NCBI RefSeq assembly: GCF_003144095.1
Contig: NZ_NSKH01000018.1
Span: 1,657,790 to 1,712,172, forward strand
DNA from: Streptomyces sp. ICBB 8177
GTDB lineage: Bacteria; Actinomycetota; Actinomycetes; Streptomycetales; Streptomycetaceae
Length of the DNA: 54,383 bases
Reading direction: 5' to 3'
Position numbers and translations under genes: made by a program. This document shows positions 18,231 through 28,009 of this stretch, in pieces. Each line of letters starts with the position of its first letter. Positions within the stretch are counted from its first letter, which is position 1. The notes under the pieces were generated by a model. It saw only the letters and a program-made list of their open reading frames with translations. It was not told the DNA's origin and searched no databases.

Positions 18231-20975
18231 TCAGCCCTGCGGCGGAGGCGGCGGGTAGCCGTATCCCGGCTGGGGCTGGGGCTGGGGCTGGGGCGGGGAC
18301 GGCGGCTCCTGCTGCTGCCAGTTCTGTCCCTGCGCGGGCTGCTGCGGCCAGCCCTGCGGTGCGCCCTGGGCAGGGCCCTGCGGCGGCACGCCCGGCTGCG
18401 GGGCGCCGGGCTGCTGCGGGTACGGGGGCTGCTGGGCGGGCCGGCCCTCGTACGGCGGCGGGGGCGGGGTCTGCGCGCCGGAGTAGCCGTCGTACGGCGG
18501 CTGCGGCGCGTAGTAGCCGGGCTGCTGCTGGCCCGGCACCGGCGGCGCGACCTGCGGCGGCGGCGTGCTGCCGTCCCCTTGCGTCCACAGGCCCTGGGCC
18601 TGCTGGGCGCGGGAGAAGTCCTCGGCGATCATCGCCGCGAGGGTGAAGTACGCCTCGCGCGTCTTCGGCCGCATCATGTCGAGGTCCACCTCGGCGCCCG
18701 CCGCCAGGTGCTCGTCGAACGGCACGACGACCACGCCCCGGCAGCGCGTCTCGAAGTGGGAGACGATGTCCTCCACCTTGATCATCTTCCCGGTCTCGCG
18801 CACCCCGGAGATCACCGTGAGGCTGCGGCTGACCAGATCCGCGTAACCGTGTGCGGACAGCCAGTCGAGCGTCGTGCTGGCGCTGGAGGCACCGTCCACG
18901 GACGGCGTGGAGACGATGATCAGCTGGTCGGCGAGGTCCAGCACGCCGCGCATGGCGCTGTAGAGCAGGCCGGTGCCGGAGTCGGTGAGGATGATCGGGT
19001 ACTGACGGCCCAGCACGTCGATCGCCCTGCGGTAGTCCTCGTCGTTGAACGTGGTGGACACCGCCGGGTCCACGTCGTTGGCGATGATCTCCAGACCGGA
19101 CGGCGCCTGCGAGGTGAAGCGGCGGATGTCCATGTAGCTGTTGAGGTACTGGATGTTCTGCACCAGGTCGCGGATGGTCGCGCCGGTCTCGCGCCGCACC
19201 CGGCGGCCCAGCGTGCCCGCGTCCGGGTTGGCGTCGATGGCCAGGATCTTGTCCTGCCGCTCGGAGGCCAGCGTGGCGCCCAGCGCGGTGGTCGTCGTGG
19301 TCTTGCCCACGCCGCCCTTGAGGCTGATCACCGCGATCCGGTAGCAGGAGAGCACCGGCGTGCGGATCAGCTCCAGCTTGCGCTGCCGCTCCGCCTCCGC
19401 CTGCTTCGCGCCGAACCGGAACCGGGAGCCGCCCGGCACGTTGCTCCCGGGCTTGCGCGCCTTGGGCTGGTTGCGCAGCAGACGGTCGGAGGACAGTTCG
19501 ACGGCGGCGGTGTAACCGAGCGGCGCGCCGCCGACGGTGCGCTGCCGCTGGTCGGGCGAGACGGTGGGCCAGCCGCCGGTACGCGGGTCGACGGGCGCCT
19601 GCGGCTGGGCCTGCTGCTGCGGAGGCTGCTGCCCGGCGTGGTGGTGCGGGGCTTGCGGCTGCTGCGTGGCGGGCGGGGGCAGGGGTGCGGAGGGCTGCCC
19701 GGGCTGTCCCGGCTGGGCCGGGTGCGGGTAGCCGTACGCGGGCGCCTGCTGGTGCGGCGGCGGTACGGGGGCCGGGCCGCCCTGTGCCGGGAACGGGGCC
19801 CGCGGCGGCTGGTCGGCGGCGGGCGGCGGGAGCGGGGAGCCGGGCTGTCCCTGGTGCGGGTAGCCGTAGGCGGGCTGCGGCGGTGCCATCGGCGACTCGG
19901 CGGGACCGGGCTGTGGCTGGGGCTGGGGCAGCGCGGGCGGGGCCTGCGGCTTCTGGAACTGCGGGGGCAACGGCGGTACGGCCGTGTGCGGCTGGGGCTG
20001 CGGCGGCTGCGGGCCGGGCGGGGACGTCGGAGTCCACGGCGCGTCCGGCGCGGGCGGCGCCCACGACTGCGCGCCGACCGGAGCGACCGGCTGCCCCTGC
20101 GGGGGCTGCGGCGGCTGCCGGGGCTCGTCCGGCTGCGGAGGCTGGGCCTGCGGAGGCTGGGACTGCGGCGCGAGTTCCGGAACGCGGTCGGTGGGGGAGG
20201 GCGGTCCGGGCAGGGGCGCCGGAGGTATGGCGGGGCCGGACGCCTGCGCGGGCTGCGAGGCCGACGCGGACTGCGCCGCCTGCGAAGGCCGCGGGGCTTG
20301 CGAAGCCGGGGGAGCGACGCCGGCGTCGGCGGGCGCGTCGGCGGTGGACGACGTGACCGCAGCCGTGGTGACCGGGGTCGGGGACTGCGGCGTCGTCGCC
20401 TCGGATGGCGTGGACGTGGGCGCGCCTGGCTCCTCGGCCTGCGGCTCCGGCCGCTTGAGCGACAGCGCGGAGAACCGCTCGGTCGAGCGGAACGCGGGCT
20501 CCCGCCGCGCCTCACCGGCGCCCTCGCCCTCGGCGGTCGTGTCCGACGAGGCGTCGGAGGGGGCCGGGGCCTTGATGCCGTCGAGGGACAACGCGGAGAA
20601 CCGCATGGTCGAGTTGGGCCGTTCCGTCCCCGACTGCCCGCCTGCTCCCGGTACTTGGGTTTCCGGGGCGCCGGAGCCCGCACCCTGCGCGGAGGTGGGC
20701 GAACCGGCGGGCGCGGCAGGCCCGGTGGCGCCGGCGGGGTCCGCCGGGCGGGGCGGCAACGGCGGCAGAGGGGGCGTCACCGGAGGCTGCGGCGAGGACG
20801 TCGCGGCACTCGCGCCGGATTCGTCAGCGGCGGCCGTCGTGCCGCTTTCGTCGCTGTTGTTCGTCATGTACCAGGCAGGCGGCGTGTAGTCGATGGTGAA
20901 CTCGCCCGTGTAGTCGGCGTCCGTCGACCGTGCCCCGTCACCGCCGACGTGGTTCTCGTCCCGGTCGCTGCTCAC
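18231..20975 (-). CDS. T7SS-associated MinD/ParA-like ATPase with long Pro/Gln-rich N-terminus (EspI-like)
   Basis: 914 aa, no membrane segment. Residues 1-~480 are low-complexity and Pro/Gln/Ala-rich, with two copies of a short RFSALSL motif. Residues ~540-800 are a MinD-type ATPase: deviant Walker [14 protein letters not shown] (first Lys at residue 553), [30 protein letters not shown] and a conserved [18 protein letters not shown] ~115-residue Pro/Gln/Tyr-rich tail follows. This architecture matches EspI-type proteins of mycobacterial ESX loci. GTG 20975 has a GGAGG box 5 nt upstream. It follows eccE in the same minus unit after a 281-base gap that may hold its own promoter. It may regulate or power secretion; inference. 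Confidence 0.75.
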   Translation of the reverse strand: MSSDRDENHVGGDGARSTDADYTGEFTIDYTPPAWYMTNNSDESGTTAAADESGASAATSSPQPPVTPPLPPLPPRPADPAGATGPAAPAGSPTSAQGAGSGAPETQVPGAGGQSGTERPNSTMRFSALSLDGIKAPAPSDASSDTTAEGEGAGEARREPAFRSTERFSALSLKRPEPQAEEPGAPTSTPSEATTPQSPTPVTTAAVTSSTADAPADAGVAPPASQAPRPSQAAQSASASQPAQASGPAIPPAPLPGPPSPTDRVPELAPQSQPPQAQPPQPDEPRQPPQPPQGQPVAPVGAQSWAPPAPDAPWTPTSPPGPQPPQPQPHTAVPPLPPQFQKPQAPPALPQPQPQPGPAESPMAPPQPAYGYPHQGQPGSPLPPPAADQPPRAPFPAQGGPAPVPPPHQQAPAYGYPHPAQPGQPGQPSAPLPPPATQQPQAPHHHAGQQPPQQQAQPQAPVDPRTGGWPTVSPDQRQRTVGGAPLGYTAAVELSSDRLLRNQPKARKPGSNVPGGSRFRFGAKQAEAERQRKLELIRTPVLSCYRIAVISLKGGVGKTTTTTALGATLASERQDKILAIDANPDAGTLGRRVRRETGATIRDLVQNIQYLNSYMDIRRFTSQAPSGLEIIANDVDPAVSTTFNDEDYRRAIDVLGRQYPIILTDSGTGLLYSAMRGVLDLADQLIIVSTPSVDGASSASTTLDWLSAHGYADLVSRSLTVISGVRETGKMIKVEDIVSHFETRCRGVVVVPFDEHLAAGAEVDLDMMRPKTREAYFTLAAMIAEDFSRAQQAQGLWTQGDGSTPPPQVAPPVPGQQQPGYYAPQPPYDGYSGAQTPPPPPYEGRPAQQPPYPQQPGAPQPGVPPQGPAQGAPQGWPQQPAQGQNWQQQEPPSPPQPQPQPQPGYGYPPPPPQG

Positions 20976-21188
20976 TGTGCCTCCTGGATTGCTGTCATGC
21001 CCGGTCGCGTCCACGTCGCACGCGGGCGCGCGGCACCGCGAGGGCGGACACGGCGCATGCCGTATGTCACCGGTGACCCCACCCCCGTACCGCGGCGGCC
21101 CCCGCGACCCTGCCCGCGTCCTCCCGGAGACCGGTGTCACGCGAGCCGTGCCACGGGCACCTGCTGTGCTCCTGCCGCTCAGGAGGAC

Positions 21189-21219
21189 AGCCTAATCATG
21201 CGACCGGCATCCGTGTCAG
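21189..21219 (-). promoter_or_regulatory. Candidate promoter for the MinD-like ATPase gene
   Basis: On the minus strand CTGACA (21219-21214) is followed after 19 bases by TAGGCT (21194-21189). This implies a ~200-base leader before GTG 20975. Apart from this the 281-base gap between the two minus genes shows no gene. Confidence 0.4.
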
Positions 21220-21256
21220 GTCCGTCCCCCGGGCCGGAGACGGCCGCCGGTGCGCC

Positions 21257-22120
21257 TCAGTCCACCCGGCGCGGACCGCCCAGCAGCCCCGTCTCCGCCT
21301 CGGTCGGCCGCGTCATCACGAACTGCCGGTGCTGCCGCGTGCACCACAACGCGAACGGGTCGCCCAGCCCGGGCAGCGCCTCCACGTCCCGCTCGGGCAG
21401 CCGCATGAGCCGGCCGATCAGCCGCGCCTCGTCCGGCGAGACGCGCTGCACCCCGACGAGCGACGCGCCCTCCAGCAACCTCGGCGCGGTCGGCCCCAGA
21501 TACGGCAGCAGCGTCAGCACCGACTGCCACGGCGCCGCCGCCACCCGGCCGCGCGGCGGACGCACGCCCGCGTCCCGCACCACCAGCACCGGGCTGCCCA
21601 CCGACGCCCCCTGCGGCGGCACCCGCCCGACGTCGTGCACCGTCACGCACGGCTGCCCGCCACCCGCCGCCTGGGCCAGCGGAGTCCACAGCTGGGGGCG
21701 GGCGGTCTCCACCGCCACCCGGGCACCGGTGGCCGCCGCCCGCAACGCGATCACCTGCGCCGTCCAGAGCCCACCGATCAGCACGACGTCCAGCGGCGTG
21801 GGCCGGTTGACGCCCAGCACGGCGGGGCGGTCGGCGGCGTCCACGCCGATCACCACGCCGTCGTCGCCCACCGGGAGCCCCACGGCGGCCAGTTGCTGGG
21901 CGGCCAGTACGTGCCGGGGCCGACGCGGCCCGCGCAGCCCGAACCCCAGCCGAGGCCGGCCACCGCGCGAACGCCCGCCCCGCGCCGCGGTGTTCGTCGC
22001 GTCGCCGCCCGGGGAGACCGGACCGACCGGGCCCGCGGGCCCGCCGGGGAAGCCAGGCCCGCCGGGGGCAGCAGCCCCGGGGCCGGCGGGCTCGCCCGGG
22101 AAAGCCGTCGGCACCGTCAT
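21257..22120 (-). CDS. T7SS-locus accessory protein of unknown function
   Basis: 287 aa. The N-terminal ~50 residues are a Gly-Pro-rich, collagen-like stretch (GPGAAAPGGPGFPGGPAGP). The rest is an alpha/beta domain with DGVVIGVDAADRPAVLGVNRP, VVLIGGLWTAQVIALRAAATGARVAVET and a C-terminal MRLPERDVEALPGLGDPFALWCTRQHRQFV. No membrane segment. The middle looks like a degenerate nucleotide-binding fold but no P-loop is present. The ATG overlaps the TGA of eccE by one base (TGATG), so the two are translated together. Similar proteins sit beside eccE in streptomycete ESX loci; function not known to me. Confidence 0.65.
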   Translation of the reverse strand: MTVPTAFPGEPAGPGAAAPGGPGFPGGPAGPVGPVSPGGDATNTAARGGRSRGGRPRLGFGLRGPRRPRHVLAAQQLAAVGLPVGDDGVVIGVDAADRPAVLGVNRPTPLDVVLIGGLWTAQVIALRAAATGARVAVETARPQLWTPLAQAAGGGQPCVTVHDVGRVPPQGASVGSPVLVVRDAGVRPPRGRVAAAPWQSVLTLLPYLGPTAPRLLEGASLVGVQRVSPDEARLIGRLMRLPERDVEALPGLGDPFALWCTRQHRQFVMTRPTEAETGLLGGPRRVD

Positions 22121-23466
22121 CAGCGGGCACCCCCCAGCGGCAGCGTCGCCAGCACACCCGGCACCTGCTCACGGTCCAGCCGCACGAGGTCCACCTTCAC
22201 CCCGCGCGCGGCACGCTCCAACTGCCGCCGCGTCGCCACCAGTTCGGTGTCACTGCGCCCGGTCACCCGTATGTGCCCGGTGAGCGCCGGGACGTCGCCC
22301 GGCCCCCGGCTCGCGGTCAGGCTGAACGTCGAGGCCAGCGCGGGCATCGACGTCAGCAGCGCCACCAGGTTCGGCGCGGGCGTCGCCCCGGGGCCCAACC
22401 GGGGCCAGCGGCCTATCCAGTACGTCGTGTGCCGCCTGTCGTCGCAGCGCCAGGTGCGGGAGGTCTCGGCGGTACGGCGTGCGGGGGTGTCCGTCCGCGA
22501 CGCCTGCGCCCCGGCGTGCGGGTTGACGCAGGCCGAAGTGGCGATCGCCGAGGTCAGCCCGGCCTCGTCCAGCACCCTGGCGTCGAAGCCCGCGCCCGCC
22601 AGCCGGCTCGCCAACTGGTCGGCGGCGCGCAGCAGGGCGCGCTGCGCCCCGACGAGCCCGCCGCCCCTGGCCCGTACCGCCTCGGGGCACAATTGCGGAT
22701 CGAGTTTGAGCGCGATCCAGGTCAGCCGGACCGCCGGGGCGCCCGACCGGGCCTGCAACGGCGCGTAGGAGCGGGCCGCCATCGCCTGCTCCGGCAGGTG
22801 CGGCGCGGGCGCGGGCTGGGTGTGCTGCACGACCTGCACGGACTCCAGCCGCACGCCGTCCACCTCCAGCGCCCCGTACACCAGGTCGAGCGGCAGCGGC
22901 CGGGCCGTGCGCAGCGGACGCAACGGGACGTCGCAGGCCTGCACCTGGAGCACCGCGGTCAGGAAGGTGCCGTCGCCGACCATGCCCACGGCGCGCTGCT
23001 CGCGGTCGGCGTGACCGTCCGGACCGCCGCGTGCGGGACGCAGATACGTCAGGGTGCGCAGAGCGGGCTCGCACTCCACCGCGGGCGCGAGACCGGGGTC
23101 GGTGCCCGGCGGCACCGGCTGACCCGCACCGCGCCGCCTCGCCCGCAACGCCACCGCGGCCGCCAGCCACTCCGGCGCGGGCCGCCGGTGCCGCCGCACC
23201 ACCGCGAGCAGCACCAGGGCGACCGCCACCACGCAGGCGGGCACCAGCAGCAGCGGATGCGTCGCCCAGGCGGCCAGCGGCACGGCGACGGCGACCTCGA
23301 TCAGCACCAACTGGCCCAGCCGCAGCGGCCCGAAGCGACCGGAGTGCGGCTGGGTCCTGAGCACCACCCCGGCCGGGGCACCGGCACCGGACGGCACGCC
23401 CGCGACGGGCGCCGCGCCGCCGTCCGGCCCGGCGTGGCTCCGTACCGCCGTCGTCGTGCCGGCCAT
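22120..23466 (-). CDS. eccE: Type VII secretion protein EccE
   Basis: 448 aa. EccE is the peripheral membrane component of the ESX core complex. The N-terminus is disordered, then two membrane segments (LGQLVLIEVAVAVPLAAWA and LLLVPACVVAVALVLLAVV, about residues 50-90), then a large soluble domain with TLTYLRPARGG, VGDGTFLTAVLQVQACDVPLRP and RHTTYWIGRWPRLG, typical of actinobacterial EccE. A GAGGGGGG ribosome site precedes the ATG. First gene of a minus operon, divergent from eccB across a 293-base region. Confidence 0.85.
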   Translation of the reverse strand: MAGTTTAVRSHAGPDGGAAPVAGVPSGAGAPAGVVLRTQPHSGRFGPLRLGQLVLIEVAVAVPLAAWATHPLLLVPACVVAVALVLLAVVRRHRRPAPEWLAAAVALRARRRGAGQPVPPGTDPGLAPAVECEPALRTLTYLRPARGGPDGHADREQRAVGMVGDGTFLTAVLQVQACDVPLRPLRTARPLPLDLVYGALEVDGVRLESVQVVQHTQPAPAPHLPEQAMAARSYAPLQARSGAPAVRLTWIALKLDPQLCPEAVRARGGGLVGAQRALLRAADQLASRLAGAGFDARVLDEAGLTSAIATSACVNPHAGAQASRTDTPARRTAETSRTWRCDDRRHTTYWIGRWPRLGPGATPAPNLVALLTSMPALASTFSLTASRGPGDVPALTGHIRVTGRSDTELVATRRQLERAARGVKVDLVRLDREQVPGVLATLPLGGAR

Positions 23467-23759
23467 CCCCGTCGCCCCCCTCGCACCCCGGCCGTCCCGG
23501 AGCCCCGTTCCCGTCGCCGTCCCTGCCCTGTCACCGCCCCGGACCGGCCACCCGACCCCGACACCCGTGCCGGGCAGGGCTGTTGACAGACTGTCCGCCG
23601 CACCCGCACGGCGCGTGCCGATCCACTAACGGCATAGTAGAGGGCCGCACTGACAACGACGGCCGGGTGCCCCGCCGACCGCCACGCCCGGCGCGCGGCG
23701 GCATGGCGCCCGGCGACCTCGCGGCGCACAGCGACACACCTGGGGGAGACGAACAGCCC

Positions 23760-25289
23760 ATGGCCTCACGGCGGGACGAGCTCAACGCGTACACCTTCGC
23801 CAGGAAGCGGACCATCGCCGCGTTCCTGCAGCCGTCACCGTCCGGCTCCGAGGAGGGCGCGCCGCGCCCGCTGCGCGCGGTGGTGCCGAGCGTGGTGGCC
23901 GCCGCGCTGCTGGTCGCCGGGTTCGGCGCCTGGGGCCTGATCAAACCCGGCGCGCCGCCGGGATGGAGCGACGCGTACTCCAAGGTCCTGGTGGGCAGCC
24001 AGTCCACGACGCGGTACGTCGTCGTCGAGGTGGACGGCAAGAAGCAGCTCGACCCGGTCCTCAACCTCGCCTCCGCCAAACTCCTGCTGGACCCCTCGAA
24101 GTTCGGCGTGCTCAAGGTGGACGAGTCGGTCCTGGACGACGGCAGGATCCCGCACGGCCCCACCCTCGGCATCCCGTACGCGCCCGACCGGCTGCCCAGC
24201 GCGGCCGACGCGGGGACGCCGAAGCTGTGGGCGGTGTGCGAGCAGCCGGGCGGCGACGTGACCTCGGCGCAGAAGGCCGCGTTCGTCCTCGCCGCCCGCG
24301 ACGCGTCGAAGGTGGACGGCTCCGGGCGGCTGCGCGGCGACCAGACGCTGTACGTACAGGGGCCGGACGGGACGCGCTACCTGGTGGACGCCTCGGGTAC
24401 CAGGTTCCCCATAGAGCAGGGCGAGACGCGCGGCGGCGATCCCAACCTGCTCCTGCGCACCCTCTTCGGCGACGGCGCGGTCCCGCAGAAGGTGACCGCC
24501 GACTGGCTGCAGACGTTCAACTCCGGCCGGCCGCTGGCCTTCCCGCACCCGGACGGCTTCGGCGGCCCCGCCGGGGTGCCCGGACTCGACCCGGGACTGG
24601 ACCGCGTCGGCATGGTGCTCAGCGCCCCCAGCGGCGGCGGCACCCAGAGCTACGTGGTGCTGCGCGGCCAGGTCGCCCGGGTCTCCGACCTCGTCGCCAC
24701 CCTGCTGCTCAACGCGCCCGGCGCACCGGCGATGTACCCCGGCGGCACCCCCGCCCCGCAGCACGTCGCGGCGCAGGACTTCACCCCCGCGGCCACCCCG
24801 TACCTCGGTGGCACCGGCTGGCCGGCCACCATGCCGCACCAGGCCGACACCGGCTCCACGTCCACCGTGTGCAGCGTCTACCGCGGCACGATGAACGGCT
24901 CGCGGCCCGCGCTCAGCGTCTGGGCGGGCACCGACTACCCGGCAGCCGTGGCGGACGGCGGTGCCACCGCGTACGTCACCCCCGGCTCGGGCCTGCTCTA
25001 CCGCCAGGTGAACGGGAGCGCCGGCGGAAGCGGCCAGGTGTTCCTGCTGACCGACACCGGGCTGCGGTACGGCGTTCAGTCCAACGACGACAGCGACGCC
25101 GCCAAGTCGAAGATCACCGACCCTTCGGCCGCAAGCGGGCCGGACGGACAGCAGCAGACCGACCAGGCGCAGGTACGGCTCGGCTACGGCGACGTCCAGC
25201 CGGTGCCGGTCCCGCAGACCTGGTCGGCGTTCCTGCCGGCCGGGCCCACGCTCGACACCAACAGCGCGGCGCAGCCGCAGGGTTCGTGA
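23760..25289 (+). CDS. eccB: Type VII secretion protein EccB
   Basis: 509 aa. EccB is the core-complex component with one membrane helix and a large extracytoplasmic domain. The N-terminal MASRRDELNAYTFARKR is a highly conserved family start, followed by a membrane segment at residues ~40-61 (AVVPSVVAAALLVAGFGAWGLI) and an outside domain with SRYVVVEVDGKKQLDPVLNLASA-like repeats and two Cys (WAVCEQPGG, STVCSVYRG) that may pair as a disulfide. A GGGGGAG box lies upstream of ATG 23760; longer in-frame starts upstream lack conservation. Its stop overlaps the mycP start (TGATG). Confidence 0.9.
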   Translation: MASRRDELNAYTFARKRTIAAFLQPSPSGSEEGAPRPLRAVVPSVVAAALLVAGFGAWGLIKPGAPPGWSDAYSKVLVGSQSTTRYVVVEVDGKKQLDPVLNLASAKLLLDPSKFGVLKVDESVLDDGRIPHGPTLGIPYAPDRLPSAADAGTPKLWAVCEQPGGDVTSAQKAAFVLAARDASKVDGSGRLRGDQTLYVQGPDGTRYLVDASGTRFPIEQGETRGGDPNLLLRTLFGDGAVPQKVTADWLQTFNSGRPLAFPHPDGFGGPAGVPGLDPGLDRVGMVLSAPSGGGTQSYVVLRGQVARVSDLVATLLLNAPGAPAMYPGGTPAPQHVAAQDFTPAATPYLGGTGWPATMPHQADTGSTSTVCSVYRGTMNGSRPALSVWAGTDYPAAVADGGATAYVTPGSGLLYRQVNGSAGGSGQVFLLTDTGLRYGVQSNDDSDAAKSKITDPSAASGPDGQQQTDQAQVRLGYGDVQPVPVPQTWSAFLPAGPTLDTNSAAQPQGS

Positions 25290-26488
25290 TGCGCGCGCGT
25301 CGCCTGGCACCGGCCGCGCTGGCCGCCGCCCTCCTCCTGCCGCTCTGCGCGGCACCCGTCGGCCACGCCGCCACCGTCCTCGATGGCGACGGCGAGTGCA
25401 CCTACCCGGCCCCGCAGATCAAAGGCACCCCCTGGTCGCTGCAACGCGTACTGCTCGACCAGCTGTGGCAGTACGGGCGCGGCAAGGGCGTGAAGGTGGC
25501 GGTCATCGACACCGGCGTCGACAACCGCAACCCGCAGCTGCGTCAGGCCGTCGACACCCGTGACGGCGAGGACCTGATCGACCCCAAGGGCGGCGACGGC
25601 ACCGACGACACCGTCGGCCACGGCACCGAGGTCGCCGGCATCATCGCCGCCCGCCCGGCGCCGGGCACCGGCTTCGTCGGCATCGCGCCGCAGGCCACGA
25701 TCATCCCCATCCGGCAGAACGACGACCAGGGGCACGGCAACACCAAGTCGCTTGCCAAGGCCGTCGACGACGCGGTGCGCGACGGCGCCCGGGTCATCAA
25801 CATCTCGCAGGACGTGGCCAACCCGCTCACCCCCGACCCCCTCCTGGGCGCCGCCATACGCCACGCGCTCGACAGCGACGTCGTGGTGGTCGCCGCCGCG
25901 GGCAACGACGGCACCGGCGGCAAGCTCAACACCACCTATCCGGCCGCCTACCCGGGCGTCCTCGCGGTCGGTGCCTCCGACCGCGACGACGAACGCGCCG
26001 ACTTCTCCCAGGCGGGTTCCTTCGTCGGCGTCGCGGCGCCCGGCGTCGACATGGTCTCCACGGTCCCACTGGGCGGACAGTGCGCGGACAACGGCACCAG
26101 CTTCTCCGCGCCCTACGTGGCAGGCGTCGCCGCCCTCGTCCGGGCCAAGCACCCCGGCTGGACGGCCGGGCAGGTCGTCGCACAGATCGAGCAGACCGCC
26201 GACCGGGTCGACCCCGGCCGCAACGACTTCATCGGCTGGGGCGTGGTCGACCCGGTCCGCGCGCTCACCGACGACGCCCGGCCGATCGACCACCCCGTGC
26301 CCGACCAGCGGTCCGCCGCCACCGGTGAACGCGTGCGCCCCGCCGCCCTCACGCTCGGCGAGACCCCGCAGCAGCGCGCGGAACGCACCGCCATGTACGC
26401 GCTGGGCGCGGCGGTGGTGCTGATCGCGGCGATCGCGGGCGGCGCGGTGGTGGTACGTGACGCACGACGCCGCCGTACGTCACGCTAG
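25289..26488 (+). CDS. mycP: Type VII secretion-associated mycosin (subtilisin-like protease MycP)
   Basis: 399 aa. Signal peptide (residues 1-28, APAALAAALLLPLCAAPVGHAA), S8 peptidase domain with intact Asp74 (AVIDTGVD), His111 (GHGTEVAGI), oxyanion Asn206 (AAGND) and Ser271 (NGTSFSAPYVAG), and a C-terminal membrane helix (~371-389) followed by a basic tail. This is the standard mycosin layout: membrane-anchored with the protease outside the cell. Mycosins are needed for ESX secretion and complex stability. It starts inside the eccB stop codon, so expression is coupled. Confidence 0.92.
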   Translation: MRARRLAPAALAAALLLPLCAAPVGHAATVLDGDGECTYPAPQIKGTPWSLQRVLLDQLWQYGRGKGVKVAVIDTGVDNRNPQLRQAVDTRDGEDLIDPKGGDGTDDTVGHGTEVAGIIAARPAPGTGFVGIAPQATIIPIRQNDDQGHGNTKSLAKAVDDAVRDGARVINISQDVANPLTPDPLLGAAIRHALDSDVVVVAAAGNDGTGGKLNTTYPAAYPGVLAVGASDRDDERADFSQAGSFVGVAAPGVDMVSTVPLGGQCADNGTSFSAPYVAGVAALVRAKHPGWTAGQVVAQIEQTADRVDPGRNDFIGWGVVDPVRALTDDARPIDHPVPDQRSAATGERVRPAALTLGETPQQRAERTAMYALGAAVVLIAAIAGGAVVVRDARRRRTSR

Positions 26489-26515
26489 CCGCCGCGACGC
26501 AGCGGACGATGCGGC

Positions 26516-26672
26516 GTATACGCAGCGCCTGCCGGAGCGACGTATGCGTTGCGGCCGGCGGAGCCGCGTATGCGTCACGTCGGACCGGATTGACGTGTAC
26601 GTCACGTCGGCGGGTGTGCCGTATACGTCGCGCCTGTCGGAGCGACGTATACGTCCCGTACCGCGCACGCCT
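26516..26672. repeat. 26-bp tandem repeat array, six units
   Basis: Units start at 26516, 26542, 26568, 26595, 26621 and 26647 (steps 26, 26, 27, 26, 26). Each begins with GTATACG, GTATGCG or GTGTACG, mostly followed by TC and a GC-rich half such as GCGCCTGTCGGAGCGAC. Units 1 and 5 are nearly identical. It fills the gap between the convergent mycP and the Pro-rich membrane protein gene and touches the stop codon of the latter. No gene is seen in it. Confidence 0.8.
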
Positions 26673-26673
26673 G

Positions 26674-27987
26674 TCAGGAACCGCTGTACGGGCGCACGGT
26701 GCTCATGATCTTGTCGATCTGGGCCTCGGTCAGCGCGTTCGGCACGCCCTGGTCCGCGTAGATGACCCACTCGTGCACCGTGCCGTCCGGCAACTGCTGC
26801 GCGATCGTCTTGGCGATCGCCCGCGGCGGCACGCAGGAGCTGGGCCGGTAGATGTCCGTGGCGGTGGCCGTCGACGTCCAGCCCTTGAGCCCGTTGTGGT
26901 CCCACGGCACGGCCTTGGTCACCGAGATCTTCGGCTTGTGGTCGGCGCCGCCGTAGGCGGCGAACACCCAATTGCCCGCGACGTTGTAGGCGTCCTGCTG
27001 CGGAGTGCCGCCGCTGCCGCCCTGCGTGCCGATGGTCGCCAACTGCCCCTTGCCCGCCTGGCCGACGGTGTTGGCGTTCGGGTGCGAGGCGCAGCCGCCC
27101 TCGTGGTAGTCGGCGGTGCCGCTCATCGTGACGATCGGCTTGCCCTGGTCGTCGGTGTACGCGATCTCGATGCCCGGGTCGTACACGTGCCACTGCTGCG
27201 AGGCCGGCGGCACGTCGTACGCGAAGTGGTGGGCGGCCCGGGTCTGCGTCTGCCAGCCCGCGATCAACGGCTTGAGCGGCCCGGCGGTGGAGTTGGGCCC
27301 GCCCGAGGCGGGCGGGGCGGGCGCCGGCGCGGAGGCGGACGACTGCGGGCCGTTGCGGGCCTGGTCGGACTTCTTGCCGCCACCCTGCATCGCGAAGGCG
27401 ATGCCCCCGCCGATCACGGCGAGCGCGACCACCGCGCCGACGACCGCGTACAGCGTCTTGCGGCTGCCCGAGGACGGCGGACCCTGCGGATCCTGGCCGG
27501 ACTGCGGGGCGCCGGGGGCCTGCGGGGCGCCGTACTGCGGGGCGCCGTGCTGGGGCGCGGCGTACTGCTGCGGGGCGGCACCGTACGGGTTGGCGCCGGG
27601 CTGCCCCGGATGCGCGGCCTGCGGGGGCGGGAAGGCGCCGCCGGGCGGAGGGGGCGGAGGCGGGTAGCCGGCGCCCTGCTGCTGGGCGGGCGGGTACGTG
27701 CCCTGCTGCGGCGGCGGGAACGCCCCCTGAGGCTGCTGCGGGTACTGCTGAGACGGCCGGCCGGGGAAACCGCCCTGCGGCTGCGGCAGTTGCGGCATCT
27801 CGCCGGTCGGCGTCCAACGCGGGGCCGGGCCGAACCCCTGCGGCGCTCCCTGCTCAGGCCCGCCGGCCTGCGGCGCGGTCTGCGCCGACTCGCTCTGCGG
27901 CGGCTGCGCGGGCTGCTGCTGCGGGTCCGGGCTCTGCCCGGGCTGCGGCGGCTGTTGGGGATCGTTGGGGTTCTGGGGCCAAGACAT
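26674..27987 (-). CDS. Pro/Gln-rich single-pass membrane protein of the T7SS locus
   Basis: 437 aa. Residues 1-175 are a cytoplasmic, disordered Pro/Gln/Gly-rich stretch (QPPQPGQSPDPQQQPAQPP); one membrane helix spans ~179-200 (LYAVVGAVVALAVIGGGIAFA); residues ~230-437 form an extracytoplasmic domain with two Cys (GGCASH and SSCVPP) and motifs WHVYDPGIEIAYTDDQGKP and GNWVFAAYGGADHKPKISV. I do not recognise a named family; similar Pro-rich-N/TM/outer-domain proteins occur at actinobacterial ESX loci. ATG 27987 starts at MSWPQNPNDP with AAGG 9 nt upstream. Its stop abuts the tandem repeat array. Confidence 0.65.
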   Translation of the reverse strand: MSWPQNPNDPQQPPQPGQSPDPQQQPAQPPQSESAQTAPQAGGPEQGAPQGFGPAPRWTPTGEMPQLPQPQGGFPGRPSQQYPQQPQGAFPPPQQGTYPPAQQQGAGYPPPPPPPGGAFPPPQAAHPGQPGANPYGAAPQQYAAPQHGAPQYGAPQAPGAPQSGQDPQGPPSSGSRKTLYAVVGAVVALAVIGGGIAFAMQGGGKKSDQARNGPQSSASAPAPAPPASGGPNSTAGPLKPLIAGWQTQTRAAHHFAYDVPPASQQWHVYDPGIEIAYTDDQGKPIVTMSGTADYHEGGCASHPNANTVGQAGKGQLATIGTQGGSGGTPQQDAYNVAGNWVFAAYGGADHKPKISVTKAVPWDHNGLKGWTSTATATDIYRPSSCVPPRAIAKTIAQQLPDGTVHEWVIYADQGVPNALTEAQIDKIMSTVRPYSGS

Positions 27988-28009
27988 GGCCGATACCTTA
28001 TGCCGCCGA

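Noticed and set aside
18201-22283. Long plus-strand open frame opposite the MinD-like ATPase and accessory genes
   Set aside because: Antisense shadow; low-complexity Arg/Gly protein spanning two real genes and a promoter.
23583-23588. Consensus -35 TTGACA upstream of eccB
   Set aside because: No TANNNT hexamer at 16-19 bases downstream; no promoter called in the eccE/eccB divergent gap (23467-23759), which holds no gene.
26516-26672. Tandem repeat considered as a CRISPR array
   Set aside because: Units abut without spacers, the whole unit repeats at 26 bases, and no cas gene is nearby.
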